From Lingula anatina (Eukaryota; Brachiopoda; Lingulata; Lingulida; Lingulidae): a stretch of 64,000 nucleotides of DNA. Location: positions 94,025 through 158,024 of the forward strand of contig NW_019775419.1 of the NCBI RefSeq assembly GCF_001039355.2, given 5' to 3'. A program made the translations under genes and the position numbers. Shown in pieces: positions 23,422 to 33,934 of the stretch; within the stretch, counting starts at the first letter, position 1; every line of letters starts with the position of its first letter. The notes below the pieces were generated by a model. That model was given only the letters and a program-made list of their open reading frames with translations, was not told the origin of the DNA and searched no databases.

Positions 23422-24570
23422 AATGTACATGCAAATCCGTCTTACATCACAGCACCAACATACGTTTAGAATGAGACAGAAAGCACCCCATGGTGCATCG
23501 AGTGTAAAAGGAAATTATGACTTGAACAAATTTGTCCGGTACTTAAAATCCGACCGTGCGGATGAATCTCTGCCACCCCATGCAGTAACAAGAACATCGG
23601 GCGGAACCATGTTAGCTATCGATTGAAATCTGAAACATACATGTGAGGTGCATTTTCCGTCTGGCATCAAACTCATTACACTGAAGTCTGTATGCTAACG
23701 AGTCTTAGTCTTCCCCACTGCTGAATCAAGTCAACAACAAGGGGAGAGAGGTCGCAGTTTCAGGTTGGTTGGATTGTTTTCCTGCGATGAGAAGTCGTGA
23801 TCACGCGGTGGTAAGTTAGGCCGCCACAGTTGGACTGTAAATGATCCTTGACACCCTTCTGGTTTTCACACCCCACGAGATGCTGGGTGTCCATAGAGAC
23901 GTTGTACATTCAATATATGAATTACGGGATTACTTAATGATTGGCCAGTCACTGTTATAGCCGACTGTCCTCATTTCCCATAACATTTTTCTCGAGTCCG
24001 TTACATATGAGCTTGCATAAAGTTCCATGATAAATTACATTATAGGCAAACCTACGGCCAAAACCTGGTTTCAAGGGCATAAACTTTGTTTTGTAATATT
24101 TGGTAATAAATTAGATAAATTACCAGTCAAGTAATATCTAGAAACTTCATATTCTCCATACATTACATACGTATGTATGTACATGAATATCATAATTGTT
24201 GTTGACAGGAGATAAAGCCATTATCTTTAAATGTATGCGACGAATGATTATGAATGATGTATTTACTACAACGTGTATGTCCCGCATTTAATTCACATTA
24301 AATTGGATTTGCAATTTAGGGCGTGCGGGTGATATGATTAACAGAAACAATTGATGCACTGTACTCGTGTATTCTGTTTCACTGAAGTGGGATCCATCCA
24401 AAACAAAGCAGATGCAATACAGAAAAATGAAAACGGACTTTCCATTCGTAATAATGTTTTAACCACGTTGCAATTGATCTTGCAATGTTGCACTCACTGG
24501 CGCCCATGTCCTCATCTACACTACGACCACCCGGATCACGTACTTCTCTTCAATAAAGTAGACCTACTTA

Positions 24571-24766
24571 ATGCCCCTATTTCACACAGCCAGGAATTGA
24601 CAAGATTCAGGATTCGTAATCAGTTCGTGAAGTTCTTAACATATTCGTATATATTCGTAGTCGGTTCTTGCATTTCTTGATCAATCACGAAATGATTACG
24701 ATTCAACCACGAATCCTGAAATTTGTCAATTCCTGGCGATTCGTGGTCTGTGTGAAATAGGGGCAT
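24571..24766. mobile_element. Foldback MITE-like element
   Basis: A 196-bp imperfect palindrome. The left arm ATGCCCCTATTTCACACAG and the following CAGGAATTGACAA..TTCAGGATTCGT reappear inverted at the right end. The right arm has an extra ~12 bp. No coding capacity. The target duplication is not clear. Confidence 0.7.
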
Positions 24767-26050
24767 AAAACAGAAGCGCAATTTGTTCTTCGTGTCAACA
24801 AAATTGGACTGTACTCGAGCAATTAGGTTTGTATCTGTAGCAATATAAAAGCATATCCTCTGTCAAAACGCAAACGAACTGCGCAACACAAGCGTCGTAA
24901 TCACATCTGACGATAACAGAGAGAAATAACGCTACTTGGATTCACATCATTCTTCTTATTCACAATCTATTTTGCCTTCTTGATTAATACAAATTCCTTT
25001 AACTTATTAACACCCCGGGTTGATATTGATCCGTGTGTATCAGGAAGGTTTGTGCTTGTGCTTAAATGCATTTTTCATGACAACATATGGAGAAATCCAG
25101 CCTAGGTTGCGTTCACGAGATTACAACAAGTACTGTTGCTCAGTATATCTCTAGGTAGTACGATGGAACGAAAATTACTACTACGTTATACCCCGCTTAA
25201 TTCCCCAAGTCACGCCATGAGAGATGTGAAGTGTAATTACATGTAACTGATTGCGCAAGCTTCCGGCGAGATGCAGACGCTTTTATTTATTTATTTTCAT
25301 TATTCGAACGCCACGTCACAAAAAACTCAAATCGGCAAGAAAGGAAAATTAATTAAAAGATTAAAAAATAAAGCAACCCAATTAGCAACTTAATATCGAT
25401 ACATGTTCACAGTTTCGACGTTTAGATGTATATTTTACGCTGCACCAGTATATGTATGCATATTTTTGTTTATGTTCATTATTTATGTTTTCACACCGCG
25501 AGTTCGAATAAAGGAGTTTACCACTAATTTCATCATTGTGCTTTGGTTTCCTCTCTGGATTTGACGTGCCGATATACCAAATAGTAAATACACATAACAA
25601 TCAGAGATGCGTTCCGGTATCTACCGATACATTTCATTTCCAATTAGGCGCTGATTAATTTGACATCTACACAATGGGCACAACATGCAAAAATTAATCC
25701 ACAATCTTTGTCATATTATTTTCTTGTGCGGCAAGCGATTATGTGCTGCCTACATGTACATGTATGCCTCTGATTAATACATATACATGTAGTAGGTCTC
25801 TCGTGTTGACAGGTTTCATTCAGTATTGTTATCTGTACATCGACGTTCGTCTGAACATGATAGCATCCACACTTAATCACTCACCCACTGCAAAATTTAT
25901 AACTTCAGCCTTTTTATATTCATCAAAAAATGCTGCCCACCTCAGTGATTTCATATATATTTTCATTGTATTGCCAAACAGTACAAATTTGATTCTGTGG
26001 CGCAAAACGACAGAAGAACTTACTTGTTTCCATGGTTGTCCGCCAAAGAG

Positions 26051-26150
26051 TTTCCCAAGTACGTGAGTACTATGAAAAATGACATAACCTCCACATTCAG
26101 CATCATCAGTTATCCTCCTGTTCGCGCACGAGTTAGATAAAGCTTTCTTC
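26051..26150 (-). CDS. Candidate coding exon in block D1 (unrecognised)
   Basis: On the minus strand an open frame reads NRRITDDAECGGYVIF followed by LGKLFGGQPWKQ and then a good donor GTAAGT. A possible acceptor is TTTGTCGCAG near 26151. Alternatively it is a first exon reading in from further upstream. The copy in D2 (about 28393-28495) keeps the frame despite a 3-bp insertion and one replacement (Ser to Gly). GC boxes lie 200-270 bp upstream. I do not recognise the protein and no further exon is joined. Confidence 0.35.
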
Positions 26151-26339
26151 TGCGACAAATCATCGGACGGCTGATATTTTGACCTTAACAAAGCTACTGA
26201 ACGAACGCGGGTACATTTTCTTAGACGCGCTTTCCCAATTTACCAATTACATCAGAGTCACGGGATGAAAATACGTTTCAGTATTGTTTAACCAAGAGGG
26301 CTCACTTCTGATTTCTTACAGCAAGATGTTGAATACTCA

Positions 26340-26430
26340 TATGGATGTAAAGAGGCGGGGCTCATTCCTGAAACAGTAATTGGACGTCGAGGACTGACGT
26401 GACAGCTGACGGTGTAATGGGGCGGGGTTA
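26340..26430 (-). promoter_or_regulatory. GC-box and CRE-like promoter candidate in D1
   Basis: Two GC boxes, GAGGCGGGGCTC (about 26350) and GGGGCGGGGTT (about 26420), flank TGACGTGACAGCTGACGG, which includes a CRE-like TGACGTGA. The arrangement is repeated in D2 at about 28708-28790. It lies upstream of the candidate minus-strand exon. It is predicted from motifs only. Confidence 0.4.
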
Positions 26431-28067
26431 ATAGTAATATTTACATATTCTGGTCACATGCTCTGAGAAGTGCTTCTCTTGCGTTGTCTAGTATATCTGA
26501 CTTGCGTTTTGTGCAACGTCCAATGGGTAAGAAACCTAGGACATATAATTGAAACATGCAATTGTAATTTACAGATGTTATCCAAAACCCAATGTAATAA
26601 TCTATCACGCAGTATGAGTCAGCTGAAAAACCCAAACTTCAGTTAAAATCCCCCGTCATTTTGATTTTTTTTTTTATTTTAGAAAATTCCCTTGATGAGT
26701 TTCATTTACAGACACATCCAAGACTTTACGTGTAGACTCGGCAGTCTGCCCGGGTTGATTGCCGAGCTTATAAATCAATCAGTTAAATACACAACAAGGA
26801 AATGCCTCCTTTCAATTGAAAATGATATTAAGGGATGTGCATGGGAATAAGATAGGTTCATTTAATTAAGTTTTATACATTATCATGAAACAACGAAAAT
26901 TACTCATATTTAGAGCAATTCTCCTTTACTTTGGGGATTCGTAATATTGAATATAGCTTACCGGCACTTCAGATTATTGCCTAACCTCTATACTAATACA
27001 ACGTGTAACTACATGTACTTGAAGGTGCCTGTTGGCCGTTCGATTTTGTATACCCTCGAGCCTCTTTATCTCTCCTGGCATATTGTACATGCCAAAAAAC
27101 GGGGTGCGATGTGGGCCAAATATTGCCTCGCCATCGTCGATATCTTGGCGTAGGTACAGGGACGGGTGACTCGAGGGTATGTGCCCGCCCCCCTTCTTCC
27201 TTAATTGGCCCAAGGGGGAGTTTTCTCTCCCTTTTCGGGGTTCCTGGAAGCAATGGATCTCGGAAATGTTAGGGCAAAGATGGTGAAATGGGATGCTCCT
27301 TTTGCATAAGTAAACCATGCTTCTGAGTGTGCCTCCCCCACCCACATTACCCCAACCTGTCCTTCAGATTTGCCATCGTTGTCCATTTAAAGCCCATATG
27401 AAATGCGATGCCCGTACGGTGCACGTATACTGCCCGTAATACTCTTTCGTACGGCGTCTTCATCTCAGGAGCGGAGGTAGACGGTGGCCGTGCTAAATCA
27501 CATATAATCGTACGGAGTTAAGGCCATGCAATGTAGAAATACTCGGCGTAGCCCGAAGCTCATTACAATTTCAAAAAAAAAAAAAAAAAAAAAGTACGGA
27601 CAATTTCATCGCACGGCACCAGTGTAAATGTAATCTAGTCATAAAAAGAATAATGAGATCCATTTTTCCAAAAGACAAACCACCCTAAAACGTTTTTCAA
27701 AAATATATGTGAAAAGCGCTCATAATTAAGTACGTCTGTTAAGATACTTAATAGTATATTACATAAGCTTCAAATTGTCATTGGTGCGGTTGTGCCCTTA
27801 GACAGAAGTCGCAACAAACGCAATGTCAAACTACTCATCATCTCTCTGTTGCATTCGGTATTACTTTATATATGCGAGGAATCTAAATATGATTGGTATT
27901 CATAGTCGAGTAGCCAGAACGCTAACCCTGCAATGTTTTTTCCTGTAAACTTTTTTTGCTGAAATGCATTCTTTAGGTCGAGAGAAGCAAAATTAGCTTG
28001 GTTGCTATTTCCGAGACCTTGAGCATTTTTCAATATGGCCGTCAATTTATGAGGAAAAAGAAAAACG

Positions 28068-30145
28068 NCTTGTGCGGCAAGCGATTATGTGCTGCCTACA
28101 TGTACATGTATGCCTCTGATTAATACATATACATGTAGTAGGTCTCTCGTGTTGACAGGTTTCATTCAGTATTGTTATCTGTACATCGACGTTCGTCTGA
28201 ACATGATAGCATCCACACTTAATCACTCACCCACTGCAAAATTTATAACTTCAGCCTTTTTATATACATCAAAAAAATGCTGCCCACCTCAGTGATTTCA
28301 TATATATTTTCATTGTATTGCCAAACAGTACAAATTTGATTCTGTGGCGCAAAACGACAGAAGAACTTACTTGTTTCCATGGTTGTCCGCCAAAGAGTTT
28401 CCCAAGTACGTGAGTACCATGAAAAATGACATAACCTCCACATTCAGCATCATCAGTTATCCTCCTGTTCGCGGCGCACGAGTTAGATAAAGCTTTCTTC
28501 TGCGACAAATCATCGGACGGCTGATATTTTGACCTTAACAAAGCTACTGAACGAACGTGGGTACATTTTCTTAGACGCGCTTTCCCAATTTACCAATTAC
28601 ATCAGAGTCACGGGATGAAAATACGCTTCAGTATTGTTTCACCATCGATTAAGAGGGCTCACTTCTGATTTCTAACAGCAAGATGTTGAATACTCATATG
28701 GGTGTAAAGAGGCGGGGCTCATTCCTGAAACAGTAATTGGACGTCGAGGACTGATGTGACAGCTGACGGTGTAATGGGGCGGGGTTAATAGTAATATTTA
28801 CATATTCTGGTCACATGCTCTGAGAAGTGCTTCTATTGCGTTGTCTAGTATATATCTGACTTGCGTTTTGTGCAACGTCCAATGGGTATGAAACCTGGGA
28901 CATGTAATTGAAACATGTAATTGTAATTTACAGATGTTATCCAAAGCTCAATGTAATAATCTATCACGCAGCATGAGTCAGCTAAAAAACCCAAACTTCA
29001 GTTAAAATCCCCCGTCATTTTGATTTTTTTTATTTTAGAAAATTCCCTTGATAAGTGTCATTTCCAGACACATCCAAGAGTTTACGTGTAGACTCGGCAG
29101 TCTGCCTGGGTTGATTGCCGAGCTTATAAATCAATCAGTTAAATACACAACAAGGAAATGCTTCCTTTCAATTGAAAATGATATTAAGGGATGTGCATGG
29201 GAATAAAATAGGTTCATTTAATTAAGTCTTATACATTATCGTGAAACAACGAAAATTACTCATATTTAGAGCAATTCTCCTTTACTTTGGGGATTCGTAA
29301 TATTGAATATATCCTACCGGCACTTCAGATTATTGCCTAACTTCTGGACTAATACAACGTGTAACTACATGTACTTGAAGGTGCCTGTTGGCCTTTCGAT
29401 TTTGTATACCCTTGAGCCTCTTTATCTCTCCTGGCAGATTATACATGCCAAAAAACGGGATGCAGTGTGGGCCAAAATATTGCCTCGCTATCACTGATAC
29501 TTTGGCGCAGGTACAGAAGGGGAAGGGGGCTCGAGGGGTATGTGCCCGCCCCCTTCTACCTTTATTGTATTTCCTGCCCAAGTGTGAGTTTTCTCTCAAT
29601 CCGTTTTCAGGGGTTCTGGAAGAAATGGATGTCGGAAAAATTTGGACCAAACAAAAGTGCAAGCTGATGCCTTTTTGCCTAAGTTAACCATGCTTGTGCA
29701 ACTGGGAGTGTACCCAAGCATCTCCGAATTTGCCCTGCCTTCGCTGTCAATTTTTAATTAATTATGAAATTCTTTTCCTGAAATGCAGAACGACCCTAAA
29801 ACGTGTTTCAATGTATATGAAAATTTCGTTTATAATCAAATACGTCATAATTAAGCTTCAAATTGTCATTGATGTGGTTGTGCCATTCGACAAAAATCAC
29901 AACAAACGCAGTGTCAAACTACTCATCACCTCTCCATGAGATCGGTTTTCGTGTAGCAAATCAGTATTGTTTTATACATGTGAGAAATTTAAATATGATT
30001 GATATTCAATTGGGCTATCAATAATGGTATATTTAAATTTTCAAGTAACGAATTGTTTAAGAAATGATAAGAAAAGTTTGCCATTTTAATTTATTCACTT
30101 CCATGCAGTAATCTCATCGCTTGCTGTTACAACGTTGACTTCACT
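28068..30145. repeat. Duplicated block D2
   Basis: It begins immediately after the single N at 28067 with the same TTGTGCGGCAAGCGATT start as D1. The first ~1.3 kb is almost identical to D1. From about 29430 it diverges. Its right end (about 30001-30140) aligns with about 47500-47640 downstream of the second IAP gene. Confidence 0.8.
28393..28495 (-). CDS. Candidate coding exon in block D2 (unrecognised)
   Basis: The counterpart of the D1 exon, with an in-frame extra alanine codon and the same GTAAGT donor. It has the same uncertainty as to function. Confidence 0.35.
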
Positions 30146-30780
30146 CTCGTATCATAATCTATGGCCTCTACACCACTTAAACAATTGCCTAGCCAAGACT
30201 CTCAGCTATATAAGATCGCCGGTAAAATGCTACTTCAAACGCTTTTCTTTTGACCCAAAAAGGAAAATCTACATTTTTGTTCACAAGTGTTCACACATGG
30301 CATCTCTTTTGTCTACAAAGGGTAGCCTATCTAGCACACTTTGCATACACCCATCTCGCGTGAATGTAGCTCCGAGATGAACATAGGCTTCACAATGGGG
30401 AATACCCGCTTTAAGGGTCTGCCGCTAGATGGCGTGGGGGTGAAAGCAGTCCTTCTTAAATCTCGCAGAATCTCGCTCACGGCTTAACACCAGAGTTTAA
30501 CATGGAGCGTGTGCACGCGTCGCTGACAGTGAACCAACTCAAACGCAATTTACTTGAATGTGGTGCCATAACATCTGGATGAAAATGTGAATTGACTGAA
30601 AGGTATGTGTTTTCTTTTCATTTTGAAAAACACGAATGCTAACTATTTTCCTTGAAAAAAATCGAACATTAGTCGAGGTGTGTGTGTCAAATCTGACATG
30701 TTATGTACATGTAGACTACTGTAGGTACGAGTAGGCCTACGCTCATATTTTGTTTTAGTAGCACGAAAGACGAAGATTTT
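30146..30780. other. Unassigned sequence between block D2 and the LINE
   Basis: No open reading frame of note and no repeat recognised within this window. Confidence 0.4.
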
Positions 30781-30948
30781 TTATACTTAGTAAATGAACT
30801 TATTTATTTTCTTTATAATGTTACCCAAAGAATATCACCAATCCTTATAGGGGCATATATACACACATAGATAGATTTTTTTATCTAACCGTCTCCAAGC
30901 AGATACAATATTAAACAAAACAAAACAAAAAGTAAATTACATATACAG

Positions 30949-31503
30949 TTAATCCTCCGACCTTTCCGTCTCCGACAACATCAAACATCTATGGGCATAA
31001 TTAGCCATTGTATTAATGTCACCCGTATTGTTAAAGAAAGACGTAATGTCTGAAAAGTCTAGCCTATTGTAGTCTTCTCTTAACTGTTTCGTTTTTTGAC
31101 AGAAACAAATTACATGCTCTTCCGTCTGAACATCAGTTCCACATGTACACAGTCTCATATTTCTGGGGCGGCGTGACCATCTCCCCGTTTCAATAGCTAA
31201 ACTATGAGCACTTAGCCGTAACCGGGAACAGGCTATCCTGTCCCGTTCCCTGAGACTGTATGATGAATACATGTCGTGTATAGACAAGTTAGGATTCATC
31301 TTAAAGTATGTAACAGATTTAATTCTGGTTGAATTTCTAATTCGATTCTTTAATTCAGCTCTATTTGCTTCTATAATGTTATTAGAGTTAACCACTTTGG
31401 TCAGATATCGGGCTCCCCTGGTGCCGTTGTCGTTACAAAGCCGCCACACATGCATAAAAGGATCGTCCACCATGCCAGATCGTGTCTGAAGAATCTTAGT
31501 CAT
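30949..31503 (-). pseudogene. LINE C-terminal zinc-knuckle fragment
   Basis: A 184-codon frame ends the element. It contains RLRLSAHSLAIETGRW and the CTCGTDVQTEEHVICFC cysteine/histidine cluster common at LINE C-termini. It is out of frame with the palm segment. Confidence 0.75.
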
Positions 31504-31663
31504 ATAGGATCTTTGTGCAGCGCGTACCCTGGCGCTCAGTTCGGGTATTCCTAATTCGGCTAGTATTAAGTCATTAGGAGTGCTCTGCCTGACACTTTAT
31601 AAAGTTTTAATAATTGCGTAATAGGACGACTGAGCTGTTTTATAAGTTGAACATAACCAGGAT

Positions 31664-32335
31664 TCACAGCCATACAGCACCGAAGATATCAATGCTGCTT
31701 CCATGACCTTTTTTCTTTATAGGAAATGGGAAGTCCGCATTTTTCGAAATAAAAGACGCAAACTTTAAAAGTTGAGACTGTTTTGTGGAAATTTGTTGTC
31801 TGACCGCTTCAACGCAACCGCCAGTCTGACTAAACATTACCCCTAGATATGTATACACTTTACAATTTTTAACCGATACATCTATAGCTGTCAAAGGTAT
31901 CTTATCTCGTTCTTCCCCATTTATCACCATAAACTCCGTTTTGTCATTGTTAATCACCATTCCGGATCTCTGGCAGAAATTAATCAGAATATGTAATTTT
32001 CTCTCAGCCATCTCTCTACTAGTGGCCAGAATGACAGTGTCGTCCATTAGTAAGAGGCAATGTAACCAACCCAAGAAACCATCATGAGGTATTAAAGGCC
32101 GTAGGTCTCTGACGAACTCGTCGATATATAGGGTAAACAAAAAACAACTAGATGGGCTGCCTTGGCGCACGCCGAACGTCGCAGTAATCACAGTGGCTCC
32201 TAGTATGAATTTAGTATCATTATATAAAGCAATAATTGCACTAATCATAGCCATGCCGCACCCAAGGCGGCATAAAGATCTAATCAGAGCTTGTCGTGGA
32301 ATTCGATCGTATGCTTTAGAAAAATCGACGAACAC
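31664..32335 (-). pseudogene. LINE reverse transcriptase palm
   Basis: A 223-codon frame with FVDFSKAYDRIPR (first catalytic Asp), GVRQGSPSS, and LLLMDDTVILA at the place of the usual YADD box, then the thumb motif NDKTEFMVING. LMDD in place of YADD may be a feature of this element group rather than a mutation. Confidence 0.82.
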
Positions 32336-33422
32336 AATAAAAAAGTTTTACTTTTTTGCATAATGCATAGTAAATAAGCAGTCTGAGGCTTAACAGTTGT
32401 TCTATGCACCCTCGTCCTTTCTGAGCACCCGCTTGCTCTCGCGAAGGCTTGAACCATTTTTCAAGTCTAGAACACAAGACCGCATCATACAATTTTCCAA
32501 AAGTATCCATAATGGAGATCCCACGATAGTTACTGCAATCCAATCTTGTGCCCTTTTTAAAGATAACACTTAGGCGGCTATACGCCCATCTCGATGGGAC
32601 TGTGGCACTAGAAAAAATCCAGCTGAAGAACGAAGCTAGGAATATAATCCACGTGTCCGGCAGAGCTTTTACCACCCCTGGGGGTATGCCCGATGGACCC
32701 CCGCTTTTATTTGGCTTCACTGTTCTAATACAGTCTGACACCTCGCGGGCTGATATTGGCTCGTCTGTTATCGGTATGTATGGATACGATGCTTCGGTTT
32801 CGATGAACAATGGTTCACGGTTATCCGTACTCAAGAGTCCCTCGAAGTGTGTTTTAAACTGCTCATCTGTGGGCGTGTCGTTGTTCGTTTTTGTATTGTC
32901 AGTAGCGCCTTTCCAACTAATTGCTTGCCATACCGACCGACTGTCTTTACTATTCATTAACTTGGACCATCTACCCTGTGGGTTTTTGCATTGGTCGTTT
33001 TGACGCTCCGTTTCCGCTACACGGTTAGTTTTAGATATCCTGCATGCCGTTCGCATAATATTGTTGACTCCCTCTGATATCTCATTAATTCCAGCACTGT
33101 CCATCGTCGGTGGCGGTACAGATAGCAGAAAATTTGTGAACTTTTGTTTGTTCATATCATTCCACTTAAAACTTTGCTCATTATACCGACGTATTCTCTG
33201 CTGTAAAAACTGATCATATCCGCCTAAATTTTTAACCCGCTGTAATAGACATTTTAAGCGAGTGCTGGGCGAGTTCCATTTATTAGAATCAAAAGTTACT
33301 ATGATTGGCGCGTGGTTGGAAGGCAGATTCGTGTCTTTAAGCACATTAAAGTTCACCGTTGAAGGGATAATTGCGGACGACACAAAACAGTGGTCTAACT
33401 CCGATATCCAGTTTTCACTCAT
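32316..33422 (-). pseudogene. LINE endonuclease end and reverse transcriptase, first part
   Basis: A 368-codon frame. Residues 1-60 hold the end of the endonuclease domain. From about residue 210 the reverse-transcriptase fingers region follows (KPNKSGGPSGIPPG, CSNYRGISI, EQAGAQKGRGCIEQL). A frameshift near 32330 moves the palm into the next frame. Confidence 0.8.
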
Positions 33423-33844
33423 TCTAAACGTGAGGTCGTTTGAAAACGTCGTTCGATTGCAATTTTTGCAGTTTTCGTTGTTAAACCATTGATAAGGACA
33501 AGAGGATTGAGCATACCTGTCAGTAAATGTGCGTTATCGTTAGGGTATGCTATCTTGTCTTTGGCTTCTGAGTAATACCAGTCATTCTCAGTATTGCTCA
33601 AAAATAAATTCCTTAGATATGCAAAGCGACACTTTAAATCCCCCAATAACACCACATGCCGGTTTTTCTCTAATACTGTTTGAATTTCTGAATTAAGATT
33701 TCCAATAGAGCTCGTTGAGAAATATGGGGATGATTTCGGTGGGATGTATCTAGAAATGAATGTAACATTAGGAAATAACGATATTGAAAAACTTATTTGG
33801 TCCGGTTTTAAAACATCCATCGAAGATATCGCTGCATTCAACAT
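33419..33844 (-). pseudogene. LINE endonuclease fragment
   Basis: A 141-codon frame holds the middle of the endonuclease, with HVVLLGDLK in place of the usual GDFN-type motif. The upstream catalytic region is missing. It is followed by a shifted frame with the SNHAPI end of the domain. Confidence 0.75.
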
Positions 33845-33934
33845 TCATACATTATGCAAACAGTCATTTGTCAGAGTCCTATTCAAGGGCTTATCTGTTT
33901 GCGGTTGATAATTATAATTAGCGATTTGGAAACT

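Larger units (their letters stand above)
22087..25720. other. Upstream region of the receptor gene, no confident exon
   Basis: It should contain the receptor first exon and promoter on the minus strand, but I could not identify a signal peptide. It holds a CA microsatellite (22174-22195), a CT microsatellite (23395-23421) and a foldback element (24571-24766). Short open frames here lack recognisable domains. Confidence 0.5.
25726..28066. repeat. Duplicated block D1
   Basis: The first ~1.3 kb (to about 27060) is nearly identical to 28069-29420. The remainder is closer to the third copy at about 46430-47520 than to the adjacent copy. A ~255-bp insertion with a 21-base A run (about 27400-27655) is specific to this copy. 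It ends at a single N (28067). Confidence 0.8.
30880..33860 (-). mobile_element. Broken, 5'-truncated LINE (non-LTR retrotransposon)
   Basis: Minus-strand reading gives, in order, the C-terminal half of an apurinic-type endonuclease (VVLLGDLK; LDHCFVSS; SNHAPI), a reverse transcriptase (KPNKSGGPSGIPPGVVKAL; FKKGTRLDCSNYRGISI; FVDFSKAYDRIPR; GVRQGSPSS; LLLMDDTVILA; NNDKTEFMVING) and a C-terminal cysteine/histidine knuckle (CTCGTDVQTEEHVICFC). Frames change near 33420, 32330 and between 31664 and 31503, and the first half of the endonuclease is missing, so the element is dead. It sits just downstream of IAP gene A and is absent from the equivalent place after gene B, so it inserted after the IAP duplication. 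The clade was not determined. Confidence 0.88.

Noticed and set aside
26974-27345. 123-codon frame in block D1 with partial counterparts in D2 and D3
   Set aside because: The three copies shift frame relative to each other, so protein constraint is unlikely.
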